The notes under the pieces are model-generated. The model did no database searches, was not told the origin of the DNA, and saw only the letters and a list, made by a program, of their open reading frames with translations. From Roseateles sp. (GTDB lineage: Bacteria > Pseudomonadota > Gammaproteobacteria > Burkholderiales > Burkholderiaceae_C), in contig JAEUPJ010000069.1 in assembly GCA_016790285.1 (NCBI GenBank), positions 1-64,000 of the forward strand: a DNA stretch of 64,000 nt, written 5' to 3'. The translations under genes and the position numbers were made by a program. Below are positions 5,838 through 14,954 of this stretch, piece after piece; the stretch's first letter is position 1, and each line of letters opens with the position of its first letter.

Positions 5838-7895
5838 TCATCCGTCGGTGTCCTCCGCTCCCTTGAAGGCGCCCACCAGCGTGGCCTGGGTGTTGGGCGG
5901 CACCGCCTCGTAGTGCGAGAGCACCAGCGTGTAGCGCCCTTCGCCGGCCGTCATGGCATTCAGGCGCGACTGGTAGCTGGCCAGCTCGGCCAGCGGCGCC
6001 AGGCCCTGCACGACAAGGCTGCCGGGCACGGCCGCCCGGGTGCCGTTGACCTGGCCGCGGCGCGCGGCGAGGTCGCCGGTGATGTCGCCGATGCTGTGCT
6101 CGGGCGCCGTGATCTCCACCTGCACGATGGGCTCCAGCACCAGCGGCCGTGCGGCCTTCACGGCCTCCACCACGGCGCGTCGGCCGGCGGTCACGAAGGC
6201 GATCTCCTTGCTGTCCACCGAATGGTGCTTGCCGTCGTAGACGACGACGCGCAGGTCCACGACCGGGTGGCCCGCGATGACGCCACCCGCCAGCGCCGCG
6301 CGCACGCCCTTCTCCACCGCCGGCATGAACTGCCCCGGGATGGTGCCGCCCTTGACCGCGTCGACGAACTCGAAGCCCGCGCCGCGCTCCAGCGGCTCCA
6401 CGCGCAGGTAGACCTCCCCGAACTGCCCCGCGCCGCCGCTTTGCTTCTTGTGGCGGTAGTGGCCCTCGGCGGGCGCCGAGATGGTTTCGCGGTAGGCGAT
6501 GCGCGGCGGCTCGGTCAGCACCTCGCCCTTGTAGAGCTCGCGCACGCGCTCCAGCAGCAGCCGCAGGTGCAGCTCGCCCAGGCCGTAGACGAGGGTCTGG
6601 TGCGTCTCGCCGGCCTGCTCGATGCGCAGGCAGGGGTCTTCGTCCACCAGGCGGGCGAGCACTTCCCAGAGCTTTTGCTCGTCGCCGCGCCGCGCGGGGC
6701 TGATGGCCAGGCCGTGCACGGGGGTGGGGAAGTCCAGCGCGCGCAGGAAGATGTGCTCGTCCTCCTGCGCGTCGTGCAGCACGGCGTCGAAGGCCAGGTC
6801 GTCCACCTTGGCGATGGCGCACAGGTCGCCTGGCAGCGCTTCTTCCACATCCACGTGCCGGCCGCCCTGCAGCATGAACAGGTGGCCCACGCGGATGGGT
6901 TTGCGCGCATGGCCCACGAACAGCTGCCCGCCCTTGGCGATGCGGCCCTGGTGCACGCGCATGACGCCCATCTTGCCGAGGTAGGGGTCGGCCACGATCT
7001 TGAAGACGTGCGCGAGCACGTGCGCGGCCGGGTCGGGCTGCACAGGGTAGGGCGCGGGCTCGGTGCCCTTGCCTTCGAGGAAGGGCGGCGGGTTGCCCTC
7101 GGCCGGGTTGGGCATCAGCGCCTCGATGGCGACCAGCAGCTCGGCGATGCCTGCGCCTGTCTTCGCGGAGCAGAAGCACACCGGAATCAGGTGTCCCTCG
7201 CGCAGGGCCTGCTCCAGCGGCGCGTGCAGCTCGCGCGGGTCCACGTCGCCGTCGGTCAGGTAGCGGTCGACGAAGGCGGCGTCCACCTCCACGACCTGCT
7301 CCACCAGTGCGCGGTGCGCCTCGGCGACCGACGAAAAATCGGCCTCTCCAGAGGCCGCGAAGAAGCAGTCCGCCACGCGGCGGGCCCCGTCTGCGGGCAG
7401 GTTCAGCGGCAGGCACTCCTTGCCGAAGACCTCGCGCAGCTGCGCGAGCAGCCCCGCCAGGTCCACGTCCGCTGCGTCGATCTTGTTGATGACGATGAGC
7501 CGCGCCAGGCCGCGCGCGCCGGCGGTCTGCAGCAGGCGCTGGGCCATCAGCTCGATGCCGTTTTGCGCGTTGATGACCACCACCGCCGTGTCCGCCGCCT
7601 CCAGCGCCGGCAGCGCCTGGCCGACGAAGTCCGGCGCGCCGGGTGTGTCGATGGCGTGCACGCGGATGCCGCCATGCGTGAAGTGCGCGAGGCTGGACTG
7701 CAGCGAATGCCCGAGGCGCTTTTCCAGCGGGTCGTGGTCGCTGACCGTGCTGCCGCGCTCGATGCTGCCGGCCTGCGGGATGGCGCCGGCGTGCGCCAGC
7801 AGCGCGTCCAGCAGCAGCGTCTTGCCGGCGGCCGCCGGCCCGACCAGCGCGACCGTGCGGATCGCGTTCACTCGTGAATCCAGGCTCGCGCTCAT
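5838..7895 (-). CDS. Elongation factor G-like translational GTPase
   Basis: A 685-residue EF-G paralogue, close to full family length, with G domain, domain II, and domains III-V ending in the EF-G C-terminal fold. The P-loop is GPAAAGKT (residues 19-26), the G3 motif reads DTPGAPDF (83-90) and the G4 motif is NKID (137-140). Canonical EF-G has DTPGH, so the catalytic His is Ala here; the P-loop also differs from the usual GHIDAGKT. These are features of the EF-G-like second copies seen in many bacteria, which do not replace the main FusA. There are no ribosomal protein genes nearby, as expected for a stand-alone paralogue. Its exact role in translation or stress is unknown. Confidence 0.88.
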   Translation of the reverse strand: MSASLDSRVNAIRTVALVGPAAAGKTLLLDALLAHAGAIPQAGSIERGSTVSDHDPLEKRLGHSLQSSLAHFTHGGIRVHAIDTPGAPDFVGQALPALEAADTAVVVINAQNGIELMAQRLLQTAGARGLARLIVINKIDAADVDLAGLLAQLREVFGKECLPLNLPADGARRVADCFFAASGEADFSSVAEAHRALVEQVVEVDAAFVDRYLTDGDVDPRELHAPLEQALREGHLIPVCFCSAKTGAGIAELLVAIEALMPNPAEGNPPPFLEGKGTEPAPYPVQPDPAAHVLAHVFKIVADPYLGKMGVMRVHQGRIAKGGQLFVGHARKPIRVGHLFMLQGGRHVDVEEALPGDLCAIAKVDDLAFDAVLHDAQEDEHIFLRALDFPTPVHGLAISPARRGDEQKLWEVLARLVDEDPCLRIEQAGETHQTLVYGLGELHLRLLLERVRELYKGEVLTEPPRIAYRETISAPAEGHYRHKKQSGGAGQFGEVYLRVEPLERGAGFEFVDAVKGGTIPGQFMPAVEKGVRAALAGGVIAGHPVVDLRVVVYDGKHHSVDSKEIAFVTAGRRAVVEAVKAARPLVLEPIVQVEITAPEHSIGDITGDLAARRGQVNGTRAAVPGSLVVQGLAPLAELASYQSRLNAMTAGEGRYTLVLSHYEAVPPNTQATLVGAFKGAEDTDG

Positions 7896-7966
7896 CGGAC
7901 TCTCCTCGTGGGGGGAAGCCCAGCGTAGAAGAACGCAGCCCGGCGGGCAAGGGCAGAATGATTTGC

Positions 7967-9388
7967 ATGAACCGACTCGCCGCCCTGCCGCTCTGCCTCG
8001 CCCTGGCCCTGACCGCCGCCGCGCCCGCCCGCGCCCAGCAGGGGCTGCCTGCCGACGAACTCCGGGCCATGCTGGCCGAGGTCAGCCCGGCGCGCATCGA
8101 GGCGCGCATCCGCCGCCTGGTGGGCTTTGGCACCCGGCACACGCTGTCGGACATCGCGTCCGACACCCGCGGCATCGGTGCCGCCCGGCGCTGGATCACG
8201 TCGGAGCTCACCGCCTGCAGCAAGGCCGCGGGCGGGCGGCTGCAGGTCGAGGAGCAGAGCTTCATCGAGCCCGCCGGCAACCGCGTCGCGCAGCCGACCG
8301 AGCTCGTCAACGTGGTGGCCACGCTGCCCGGCCGGGGCGCCAGCAAGAGCCGCGTGCTCGTGGTCAGCGGCCACTACGACTCGCGCAACAGCGACGTCAT
8401 GGATTCTCTGGGCGAGGCGCCCGGCGCCAATGACGACGCCTCCGGCACCGCTGCCGTCATGGAGCTGGCCTGCGTGATGGCGCGGCGCCAGTTCGACGCC
8501 ACGCTGGTCTTCATGGCCGTGCCCGGTGAGGAGCAGGGGCTGCTGGGCGCCGCGCAATGGGCGCGCGAGGCGCGGGCCGCCGGCACCAACGTCGAGGCCA
8601 TGATCACCAACGACATCATCGGCAGCTCGCGCGGGGACGCGGGGCAGCACGACCCCCGGCGCCTGCGCCTGTTCGCCGACGGGCTGGACCCGCTCGTGCG
8701 CCTGCTGACCGCCGCCAACGCCAACCGCCCCGCCAGCGAGGCCGACGCCAAGGCCCTGGCCGCGATGCAGGCGGAGCTGCTGCCGCTGCTGCAGGCCGGC
8801 GGCAGCGAGGACCTGCCCACGCACCAGCTCGGCCGCCACCTCAAGTCGGCCGCCGAAGCCGCCATGCCGGGCTTCACCGTGCAGCTCATCCAGCGGCGCG
8901 ACCGCTACCTGCGCGGCGGCGACCACATCCCCTTCCTGGAGCGCGGCTTTGCAGCCGTGCGCATCAGCGAGCCGTTCGAGAACTTCGCGCACCAGCACCA
9001 GAACCCGAGGACGGAAGGCGGCGTCGTCTACGGCGACCTGCCCGAGTTCGTCGACTTCGCCTACGTCGGCGACGTGACCCGCGCCAACCTCGCCGGGCTG
9101 GCCACGCTGGCGTGGGCCCCGGCCCCGCTCAAGGGCGTGCGGCTGGATGCCCGCGAGCTGACCAACGATTCCACGCTCGAATGGCAGGCCAGCGACGACT
9201 CCGAGGTGGCCGGCTACCGCGTCGTCTGGCGCGACACCGACTCCGCCGCTTGGCAGCAGTTCAAGGACGTCGGCAGGCTCACGCGCGTGACGCTGCCGGT
9301 CTCCAAGGACAACGTCGTGTTCGGCGTGCAGGCGGTCTCGAAGAAGGGCTTCGCGAGCCTGGCGGCCTACCCGCTGCCGCGCCGTTAG
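7967..9388 (+). CDS. Secreted M28-family zinc peptidase
   Basis: A 473-residue exported metallopeptidase with a signal peptide (MNRLAALPLCLALALTAAAPARA). The M28 metal-site pattern is visible: VVSGHYDSR gives a His and Asp, NDDASGTAAVMELA the bridging Asp, and VPGEEQGLLGA the catalytic Glu pair; a later DHIPFLE segment fits the last His region. The family includes aminopeptidases and glutamate carboxypeptidase-like enzymes. The last ~75 residues (from about TLEWQASDD) look like a fibronectin type III-like beta domain. The ATG at 7967 is chosen with AAGGGCAG upstream; an ATG nine bases earlier is too close to that site. It is convergent with the DUF1501 gene, 12 bases apart. Confidence 0.9.
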   Translation: MNRLAALPLCLALALTAAAPARAQQGLPADELRAMLAEVSPARIEARIRRLVGFGTRHTLSDIASDTRGIGAARRWITSELTACSKAAGGRLQVEEQSFIEPAGNRVAQPTELVNVVATLPGRGASKSRVLVVSGHYDSRNSDVMDSLGEAPGANDDASGTAAVMELACVMARRQFDATLVFMAVPGEEQGLLGAAQWAREARAAGTNVEAMITNDIIGSSRGDAGQHDPRRLRLFADGLDPLVRLLTAANANRPASEADAKALAAMQAELLPLLQAGGSEDLPTHQLGRHLKSAAEAAMPGFTVQLIQRRDRYLRGGDHIPFLERGFAAVRISEPFENFAHQHQNPRTEGGVVYGDLPEFVDFAYVGDVTRANLAGLATLAWAPAPLKGVRLDARELTNDSTLEWQASDDSEVAGYRVVWRDTDSAAWQQFKDVGRLTRVTLPVSKDNVVFGVQAVSKKGFASLAAYPLPRR

Positions 9389-9400
9389 GCCGCAGCGCGT

Positions 9401-10810
9401 TCAGAGGAAGCCGAGCGAGCGCGCGCTGCCAAAGTTGGCCAGGTTGGGCAGGATCTGGTCGAGCTGGGTGCTGCTGGCGCCCATCCACGTCAGCAGCGTG
9501 GCGGCGTACTGGTCGACCGAGCGCGTCGGGATCCAGCGGCCCTGCTGCTCCCAGCTGTCCACGCCGACGTCGTCCGGCCCGCCCAGCGCGAGCGTGGGGT
9601 AGCTGCCGTAGAGCCCGCCCTTGACGGCGCCGCCCAGCACCAGGTGGTGGTTGCCCCAGGCGTGGTCGGTGCCGCTGCTGTTGTTGGGCTTGAAGGTGCG
9701 GCCGAAGTCGCTCTGCGTGAAGGTCGTCACCGACTCCGCCAGGCCGAGTGCGGTGAGGGCGGCCTGGAAGCAGGCCAGCGCGTCGCCGAGTTCCTTGAGC
9801 AGCGCGGCGTGGGTGCCCGAGAGCGCATCGCTGCCGACCTGGCCGCCGTGCGTGTCGAAGCCGCCGAGCTGCGCGAAATAGATCTGCCGGTTGCCGCCCA
9901 GCGTGGCGCGCACGTCCAGCAGCTTGGCGGCCTGGTAGAGCTGGCGCCCCAGGCGCGTGGTGACGTTGCCGTTGCTGATCAGCGGGGCGAAGGCGTTGTC
10001 GATGGCGGCGTTGCTGCCGGCCTCGCCGGGCCGGCGCTTGACGAGCGGGCCGAGTTGGTCGGAGAGCGCCATCGCGCCCTGCTGCTGGCGCTGGAAGGCG
10101 TTGGCGAGTTCCGTGTCGGAGGCCTGGGCGGCGAGGGCCTGGACGGCCTCGAGCTTCAGCGCGTTGGGCTTCCAGCCGATGTCGGCAGCACCCAGCCCCG
10201 CGGCGCCGAAGCCGTCGCCCGGGCCGGGCAGCACCAGCGGTACGGCCAGCTCCGACAACCCGAAGTGCCCGTTGCCGCCCACGCTGATGACGGGGCTGGC
10301 CAGCCCCAGCGCCTGGGCGCTGCGCCCGCCCCAGCCGGTGCGGCTTTGCGCGTCGGTGCTCGCGCTTTCCCACAGCACCTGCTGGTCGCTGTGCGAGAAG
10401 AGGCTGGGCGGCGTGAGCACCGTCTTGCCGGCGTCGGCCCGGTACTGCGCCTTGGTGAGCGGGGCGTGCAGCGGCCCGACGTTGAACTGCACGGCCAGCT
10501 TGCCGGCGGCGTAGAGCGGGTGCAGCGCGGCCAGCGCCGGGTGCAGGCCGAAGTCGGTCGCACCCAGGCGGCCGAGGCTGGCCAGGGGCAGTGCCAGGCC
10601 GCCGCGCACGCGGGCGTAGTCGGCGTGGCGGGTGGCGTCCATCGGCACGACGGTGTTCATGCCGTCGTTGCCGCCGTACAGGAAGACGCAGACCAGGGCC
10701 TTGAAGTCGGCTGCCAGCGCGCTGCGCAGCGGCGCGAGCGCCCCGACCGTGCCCAGGCCCAGGGCGCCGGCCAGCAGCCGGCGGCGGCTCACAGGAGAGT
10801 GGTGATGCAT
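9401..10810 (-). CDS. DUF1501-family exported protein
   Basis: A 469-residue protein with a twin-arginine-type signal ([20 protein letters not shown]) and the family hallmark [14 protein letters not shown] just after it, plus [20 protein letters not shown] near the C-terminus. DUF1501 proteins resemble sulfatase/alkaline phosphatase-fold enzymes, but no activity is established. The start at 10810 has AGGAG eight bases upstream. It follows the DUF1800 gene by ten bases on the same strand; the two families are very often encoded together, so they probably act together in the periplasm or at the cell surface. Confidence 0.9.
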   Translation of the reverse strand: MHHHSPVSRRRLLAGALGLGTVGALAPLRSALAADFKALVCVFLYGGNDGMNTVVPMDATRHADYARVRGGLALPLASLGRLGATDFGLHPALAALHPLYAAGKLAVQFNVGPLHAPLTKAQYRADAGKTVLTPPSLFSHSDQQVLWESASTDAQSRTGWGGRSAQALGLASPVISVGGNGHFGLSELAVPLVLPGPGDGFGAAGLGAADIGWKPNALKLEAVQALAAQASDTELANAFQRQQQGAMALSDQLGPLVKRRPGEAGSNAAIDNAFAPLISNGNVTTRLGRQLYQAAKLLDVRATLGGNRQIYFAQLGGFDTHGGQVGSDALSGTHAALLKELGDALACFQAALTALGLAESVTTFTQSDFGRTFKPNNSSGTDHAWGNHHLVLGGAVKGGLYGSYPTLALGGPDDVGVDSWEQQGRWIPTRSVDQYAATLLTWMGASSTQLDQILPNLANFGSARSLGFL

Positions 10811-10820
10811 GGCGGTCTCC

Positions 10821-12614
10821 TCAGCGGACGATCTGGAACTGCGGCGCGGCGAACACGAGGAAGGCGGCCGTGGCGACGCGGTTGCGCTGCCAGGTCTTGG
10901 CGTCGGTCTTGTCCGTCCACCATTGCACGGCGTCCAGCACCTTGGCGCGCGGGCCGGCGGGCAGCGGCTCGCCATGGGCCAGCAGCGACAGCCGGTCGAC
11001 CAGCCGGGCGGCATCGGCCGCGTCGGTGTCGAAGGTGTCGAGCACGACGCGCGTGCCCACCGCATTGGGCACGTTGGCCACGGGCTGCGAGCCACCCCAG
11101 TTCAGGAGGTAGGTCAGGAAGTTCAGTCGTTCCAGCGCCGTGTTGGCGTTGTGGATGCCGAAGGCCGCGCCCTGAAGCGGGGTGCCGGCGACGGGATAGT
11201 CCGGCGGGTAGAAGTTGAAGACCGACGGCGGGCGGAAGACATGCTGGCGCAGCGTCTCGCCCCACCACCAGCCCAGGGCCTCGCCGTCGGTGCGGCCGTT
11301 GAGGGCGCGCAGCACGCCGGCCATCATCAGCGCGGGCTCGCGCAGCCGGCCGCCGGTGCTGCCGGGGGCGGCGTCCCCGCGGGCGTCGGCATCCAGCAGC
11401 ACGGCCGCGACCGTGGCGGCCAGGTCGCCGGGCTTGCCAGCGCCGAAGCTCACGCCGCCGCTCGTGAAACGACCCGCGCTGAAGGCCGCCGCCACCCGGC
11501 CGACGTAGGCCGGCGAGGGGTTGGACCGCACGAGGGCCTGGATGAGCTGGCGCCCGATGAAGGGCGGCATGTTGGGGTGGGCCATCAGGCTGTCCAGCAC
11601 GGCGTCCAGCGCCTGGGCCGGCGTGCTGCCGGCCGGCACGCTGCCGCCGGCCAGCAGCGTGCGCGCGCTGGTGTCGTGCAGGGCGGGCAAGGGGGCCATC
11701 TCGCCGTCGTGGAAAGTGCAGTTGGCGCCCTTGGGCCAGCACCCCCACTTGGAGGCGCCGCCGGCGGGGTAGGTCCAGCCCGTCAGCGCATAGGCGTAGG
11801 CCCGCACGGCGGCGTTGTCGTAGGTGGCCTGGCAGCGCCCGCCCTTGAGGCTGCCGTCGGCCTCCAGCTGGCAGGTGCCCAGGGAGAACAGTTGCAGCAG
11901 CTCGCGCGCGAAGTTCTCGTTGGGCGCGGCCTTGTCGTTGTTGACGCCGTTGAGGTAGTCGCCCATGACCGGGCTCAGCGCCACCGCGCGCAGCACGTCG
12001 CGGTAGTTGCCCAGGGCGTGGTCCAGCAGCGTGTTGTGAAAGCGCCGCAGGCCGTAGGTGCCTTCGACCTCCAGGTTGCTCACGACCGTGATCTGCTGCA
12101 GCGCCCAGGCCACGCGCTGGCGCAGCTGGTCGGGCTGGTTGACGGCATTGCGGTAGAAGTCCCAGAGCAGCGGCTGGCTGGAGTACCAGTCGCGCCAGCA
12201 GGTGTCGCTCTTGCGCGCGGGTTGGTCGCACAAGCCCACGCCGCTCGTGTCGGTGTGGATGGCGCTGCCGCCGCCCGACGTGTAGCGGGACGTGGCGGGC
12301 AGCTGCACTTGCGCCTGCACCCAGGCTGCGGCGCTTTGGGTGCGCATCTGGGTGACGAGGGCCTCGGTGGCGCCGAAGGTCGCCTGCGAAGCCAGGCGCA
12401 CGGCGTCGCGCTGGGTCATGGGCGGGGTGGGCGGCGTCGTGGCAGGGCCGGTGTCGGGCCCCGCGCCGCTGCCTGACGCGCCGCCGCCGCCGCAAGCGGT
12501 GAGCAGCAGCGCCGCCAAGGCCGTGGTGAGAGGCAGGCGCGGCCCCGCCACCGTGCGGCGGGGGGTGCCGGTAGAGGCCTTCGGCAAGGCCGGCAGGCAG
12601 TCGAGCAGGCGCAT
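10821..12614 (-). CDS. DUF1800-family lipoprotein
   Basis: A 597-residue protein with a basic N-terminus, a hydrophobic stretch and a lipobox LLTAC followed by a Gly-rich linker, so it is probably a lipoprotein. The body matches DUF1800: [12 protein letters not shown] near the start of the domain, then [24 protein letters not shown] in the middle, and [14 protein letters not shown] late. It is of unknown biochemical function. It lies directly upstream of the DUF1501 partner. The start at 12614 is the only ATG that keeps the signal; no strong ribosome site is visible. Confidence 0.88.
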   Translation of the reverse strand: MRLLDCLPALPKASTGTPRRTVAGPRLPLTTALAALLLTACGGGGASGSGAGPDTGPATTPPTPPMTQRDAVRLASQATFGATEALVTQMRTQSAAAWVQAQVQLPATSRYTSGGGSAIHTDTSGVGLCDQPARKSDTCWRDWYSSQPLLWDFYRNAVNQPDQLRQRVAWALQQITVVSNLEVEGTYGLRRFHNTLLDHALGNYRDVLRAVALSPVMGDYLNGVNNDKAAPNENFARELLQLFSLGTCQLEADGSLKGGRCQATYDNAAVRAYAYALTGWTYPAGGASKWGCWPKGANCTFHDGEMAPLPALHDTSARTLLAGGSVPAGSTPAQALDAVLDSLMAHPNMPPFIGRQLIQALVRSNPSPAYVGRVAAAFSAGRFTSGGVSFGAGKPGDLAATVAAVLLDADARGDAAPGSTGGRLREPALMMAGVLRALNGRTDGEALGWWWGETLRQHVFRPPSVFNFYPPDYPVAGTPLQGAAFGIHNANTALERLNFLTYLLNWGGSQPVANVPNAVGTRVVLDTFDTDAADAARLVDRLSLLAHGEPLPAGPRAKVLDAVQWWTDKTDAKTWQRNRVATAAFLVFAAPQFQIVR

Positions 12615-12700
12615 GGGCAGGGTCCAGCAAGCGGGAGGCCGCGCATGGTGGCGCCAACGGCGGCGCCGCCGTAACGCGAGGTTGCCCGCGGGTCATCTGG

Positions 12701-12785
12701 CTTACGCCTGGCAACAACCCCGGCTTGAACTGCGCGCGGGCGTGACGTTCTCCGGCGTGGTGCGGCTACGCCTGCTTACGCCTGG
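12701..12785. repeat. Short direct repeat upstream of the sugar dehydrogenase gene
   Basis: CTTACGCCTGG occurs at 12701-12711 and again at 12775-12785, 74 bases apart, with a partial third copy CTACGCCTG at 12766-12774. They lie in the 199-base divergent intergenic region between the DUF1800 gene and the PQQ-type dehydrogenase gene. They may be binding sites; the evidence is repetition and location only. Confidence 0.35.
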
Positions 12786-12813
12786 TCGAGGTGCCTGGCG
12801 ACATGATGGCGGC

Positions 12814-14001
12814 ATGAAGCTCGCCCGCCTGACCTTGCTGCCCCTGCTGCCGCTGCTGGCACTCGCAGCCTGCGGGGGCGGTGGTGGTGGGGGCGGGAGC
12901 TCGGCCGCGCCCGCGCCCCCAGCCCCAGCGCCAGCGCCAGCGCCAGCCCCGATCGGGCCCGCCACGGCGACCGCCCAGCCCGTGCAACTCGCCAGCCCCT
13001 GGGCCCTTGTGCAACTGCCCGACGGCAGCTGGCTCGTCACGCAGCGCACCGGCAGCCTCGTGCGGGTCGCGGCCGACTTCTCCAGCAGCCAGCCCGTCAC
13101 CGGTGCGCCCGCCGTGGATGCCGCCGGCCAGGGGGGCCTGCTCGACGTGGCGCTGGACCCCGACTTCGACACCAGCCCCTACGTCTACCTGAGCTACGCC
13201 GAGCCCGGCACCGGCAGCGAGGCCGGGCGGGCCGGCACGGCCGTGGCCCGCGCGCAGCTGGTGGGCAACGCGCTGCAGGGGCTGACGGTGATCTTCCGCC
13301 AGGCGCCCAAGGTCGGTGGCAGCGGCCACTATGGCTCGCGACTCGTGTTCGGCCGCGACAAGACACTCTTCATCACGCTCGGCGAGCGCCAGCAGGGCAG
13401 CCCCGCGCAGGATGTGGCCCAGACGCTGGGCAAGGTGGTGCGCGTGCAGCGCGACGGCAGCATCCCGGCAGGCAACCCGGCGCTGGCCGCGGGCGCACGC
13501 CCCGGCATCTGGAGCCTGGGCCACCGCAACCCGCAGGGCGCCGCGCTGCACCCGGTCACGGGCGAACTCTGGGTGGGCGAGCATGGCCCGCAGGGCGGCG
13601 ACGAGATCAACATCGCCCGTGCCGGCGCGAACCACGGGTGGCCGCTGGTGAGCTACGGCTGCAACTACGGCGACCCCGTCGGCGACGCCTGCCGCATCGG
13701 CGGGGGCACGCACCAGCCACGCTTCGTGGAGCCGCTCACCACGTGGACGCCCACCTCCGTCGCGCCCTCGGGCATGGCGTTCTACACGGGGGCGCTGTTC
13801 CCCGAATGGCAGGGCCAGCTCTTCGTGGGCTCGCTCGCCGGACAGGCGCTGTGGCGGCTCACGCTCGCGGGCGACACCGTGGTGGCCAAGGAGGCCATGT
13901 TCGCCAACCTCGGCCAGCGCATCCGCGACGTGAAGCAGGCGCGCGACGGCGCGCTCGTGTTCATCACCGACGGCGGGCGGCTGTACCGGGTGGCGCGGTA
14001 G
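12814..14001 (+). CDS. PQQ-dependent sugar dehydrogenase (GSDH family) lipoprotein
   Basis: A 395-residue protein of the soluble glucose/sorbosone dehydrogenase family, similar in plan to aldose sugar dehydrogenase YliI. It has a lipoprotein signal (LALAAC), then an eight-glycine run and a Pro/Ala linker before a six-bladed propeller. Family motifs are visible: GGLLDVALDPDF, GHRNPQG (with the active-site His region) and WVGEHGPQGGDEIN followed by GANHGWP. Such enzymes oxidise aldoses outside the cytoplasm using PQQ bound non-covalently; whether this one holds PQQ is inferred. It is divergent from the DUF1800 gene. The two neighbouring lipoproteins share the unusual C-(G)n start. Confidence 0.88.
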   Translation: MKLARLTLLPLLPLLALAACGGGGGGGGSSAAPAPPAPAPAPAPAPIGPATATAQPVQLASPWALVQLPDGSWLVTQRTGSLVRVAADFSSSQPVTGAPAVDAAGQGGLLDVALDPDFDTSPYVYLSYAEPGTGSEAGRAGTAVARAQLVGNALQGLTVIFRQAPKVGGSGHYGSRLVFGRDKTLFITLGERQQGSPAQDVAQTLGKVVRVQRDGSIPAGNPALAAGARPGIWSLGHRNPQGAALHPVTGELWVGEHGPQGGDEINIARAGANHGWPLVSYGCNYGDPVGDACRIGGGTHQPRFVEPLTTWTPTSVAPSGMAFYTGALFPEWQGQLFVGSLAGQALWRLTLAGDTVVAKEAMFANLGQRIRDVKQARDGALVFITDGGRLYRVAR

Positions 14002-14239
14002 GCGTCCGGGCGCGCTGCCGCCGCGTTTGTGCGACATTGGAGACGCATCCCCGGGGCATCGCTCGTCAAGCGGGACGCAGGCCGTTGAGCGCAAGCCTGG
14101 AGAACACATGGCGCGACGAGGTCACCGGTGCGGGGTCGCCGGTTTATGCAGCAGCGGGGCAAGCAGGGCAGCAGGTCGGCTGCGCTCGCGCGTCTGCCCG
14201 CGCGGCGCAGCGACGGGCTTCGCGCCGGCGGTGGTCGTC

Positions 14240-14620
14240 TCACGGATGCTGCGACAGGTTCTGCAGCAGTTCAGACAACTTCTTGCGCGTGACCGGCTTG
14301 ATCAGGGTGGCGCTGATCCGCAGGCCCTCCTGCTGGGGTTCGGACGTGCTGACCAGGGAGGCCGTCAGCAACACCACGTGCACCGAGGCGGCAACCGGGT
14401 AGCTGCGCACGTACCGCGCGACCTCGAACCCGTTCATGTCGGGCATCTGGATGTCGAGCAGCACGAGCTCGTGAGGGCGTCCGGCAGCGACAGCGCGGCT
14501 GAATGCGGCGCAGGCTTCGCGTCCACCGGCGGCTGCTTCCACCAGCAGGCCGGCGGCCTCCAGGACGGTCGTCGTCAGTTCGCGCGTGATGTCGTTGTCT
14601 TCAACGTAGAGAGTTCGCAT
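14240..14620 (-). CDS. Single-domain response regulator
   Basis: A 126-residue stand-alone receiver domain. The acidic pair is in YVEDND near the N-terminus, the phosphorylated Asp is in LLDIQMPDMNG (about residue 58), and the conserved Lys is in IKPVTRKK. It has no output domain. It is divergent from a hybrid histidine kinase that has its own REC and Hpt domains, 334 bases away, so it may be the terminal acceptor of that phosphorelay or act by protein contact. About 240 bases between this gene and the upstream dehydrogenase hold no recognisable feature. Confidence 0.9.
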   Translation of the reverse strand: MRTLYVEDNDITRELTTTVLEAAGLLVEAAAGGREACAAFSRAVAAGRPHELVLLDIQMPDMNGFEVARYVRSYPVAASVHVVLLTASLVSTSEPQQEGLRISATLIKPVTRKKLSELLQNLSQHP

Positions 14621-14954
14621 GGTGGCCGCGTCCTCAAGTTGCCGACATGCGTACCCGCATGCAGGGGCAAGTCACAACTGTCGCGGAAACGTACCGGCCA
14701 TGTCCCGTGCACATGCCGCACTGTGGCCGCCTTTGGCGCGAGCGCAGGCCTCGACGAAGGGCAAGGCGAGCCGACCATAGGCGGTGCGGCCTCCGGTGGC
14801 ATCGCCAAGGCCGCGCAGACGCCTTCCCGGAATCAAGCCATGAAGCCTGTCGTCCGATCCCAGCCGTGCATCAGCCCGCCTGCCCGCGCCGTCCAGCCAG
14901 GGGAGACGGTGAAGCCGGTCCGCGTCGTGGACCTGGCCGCCTGAGGGACGCGGC
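14621..14954. other. Divergent intergenic region with possible leader ORF
   Basis: A 334-base region between the response regulator and the hybrid kinase, presumably carrying both promoters. No clear -35/-10 pair or operator is seen. A short ORF at 14840-14944 (+, 34 codons, starting MKPVVRSQPC) has GGAA upstream and ends ten bases before the kinase start, so it could be a leader peptide. Its codon content is compatible with coding, but there is no further support. Confidence 0.4.

Noticed and set aside
5428..8346. A 972-codon open frame on the - strand
   Set aside because: It is a shifted frame over the EF-G-like gene, rich in Arg and Ala, as expected from high GC at third positions.
9372..9397. 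Bidirectional terminator between the M28 and DUF1501 genes
   Set aside because: Only a 6-bp CGCTGC/GCAGCG stem and no T-run on either strand.
14027..14944. A 305-codon frame covering the response regulator region
   Set aside because: It runs antisense over the REC gene, which has all receiver residues; no ribosome site or motif supports it.
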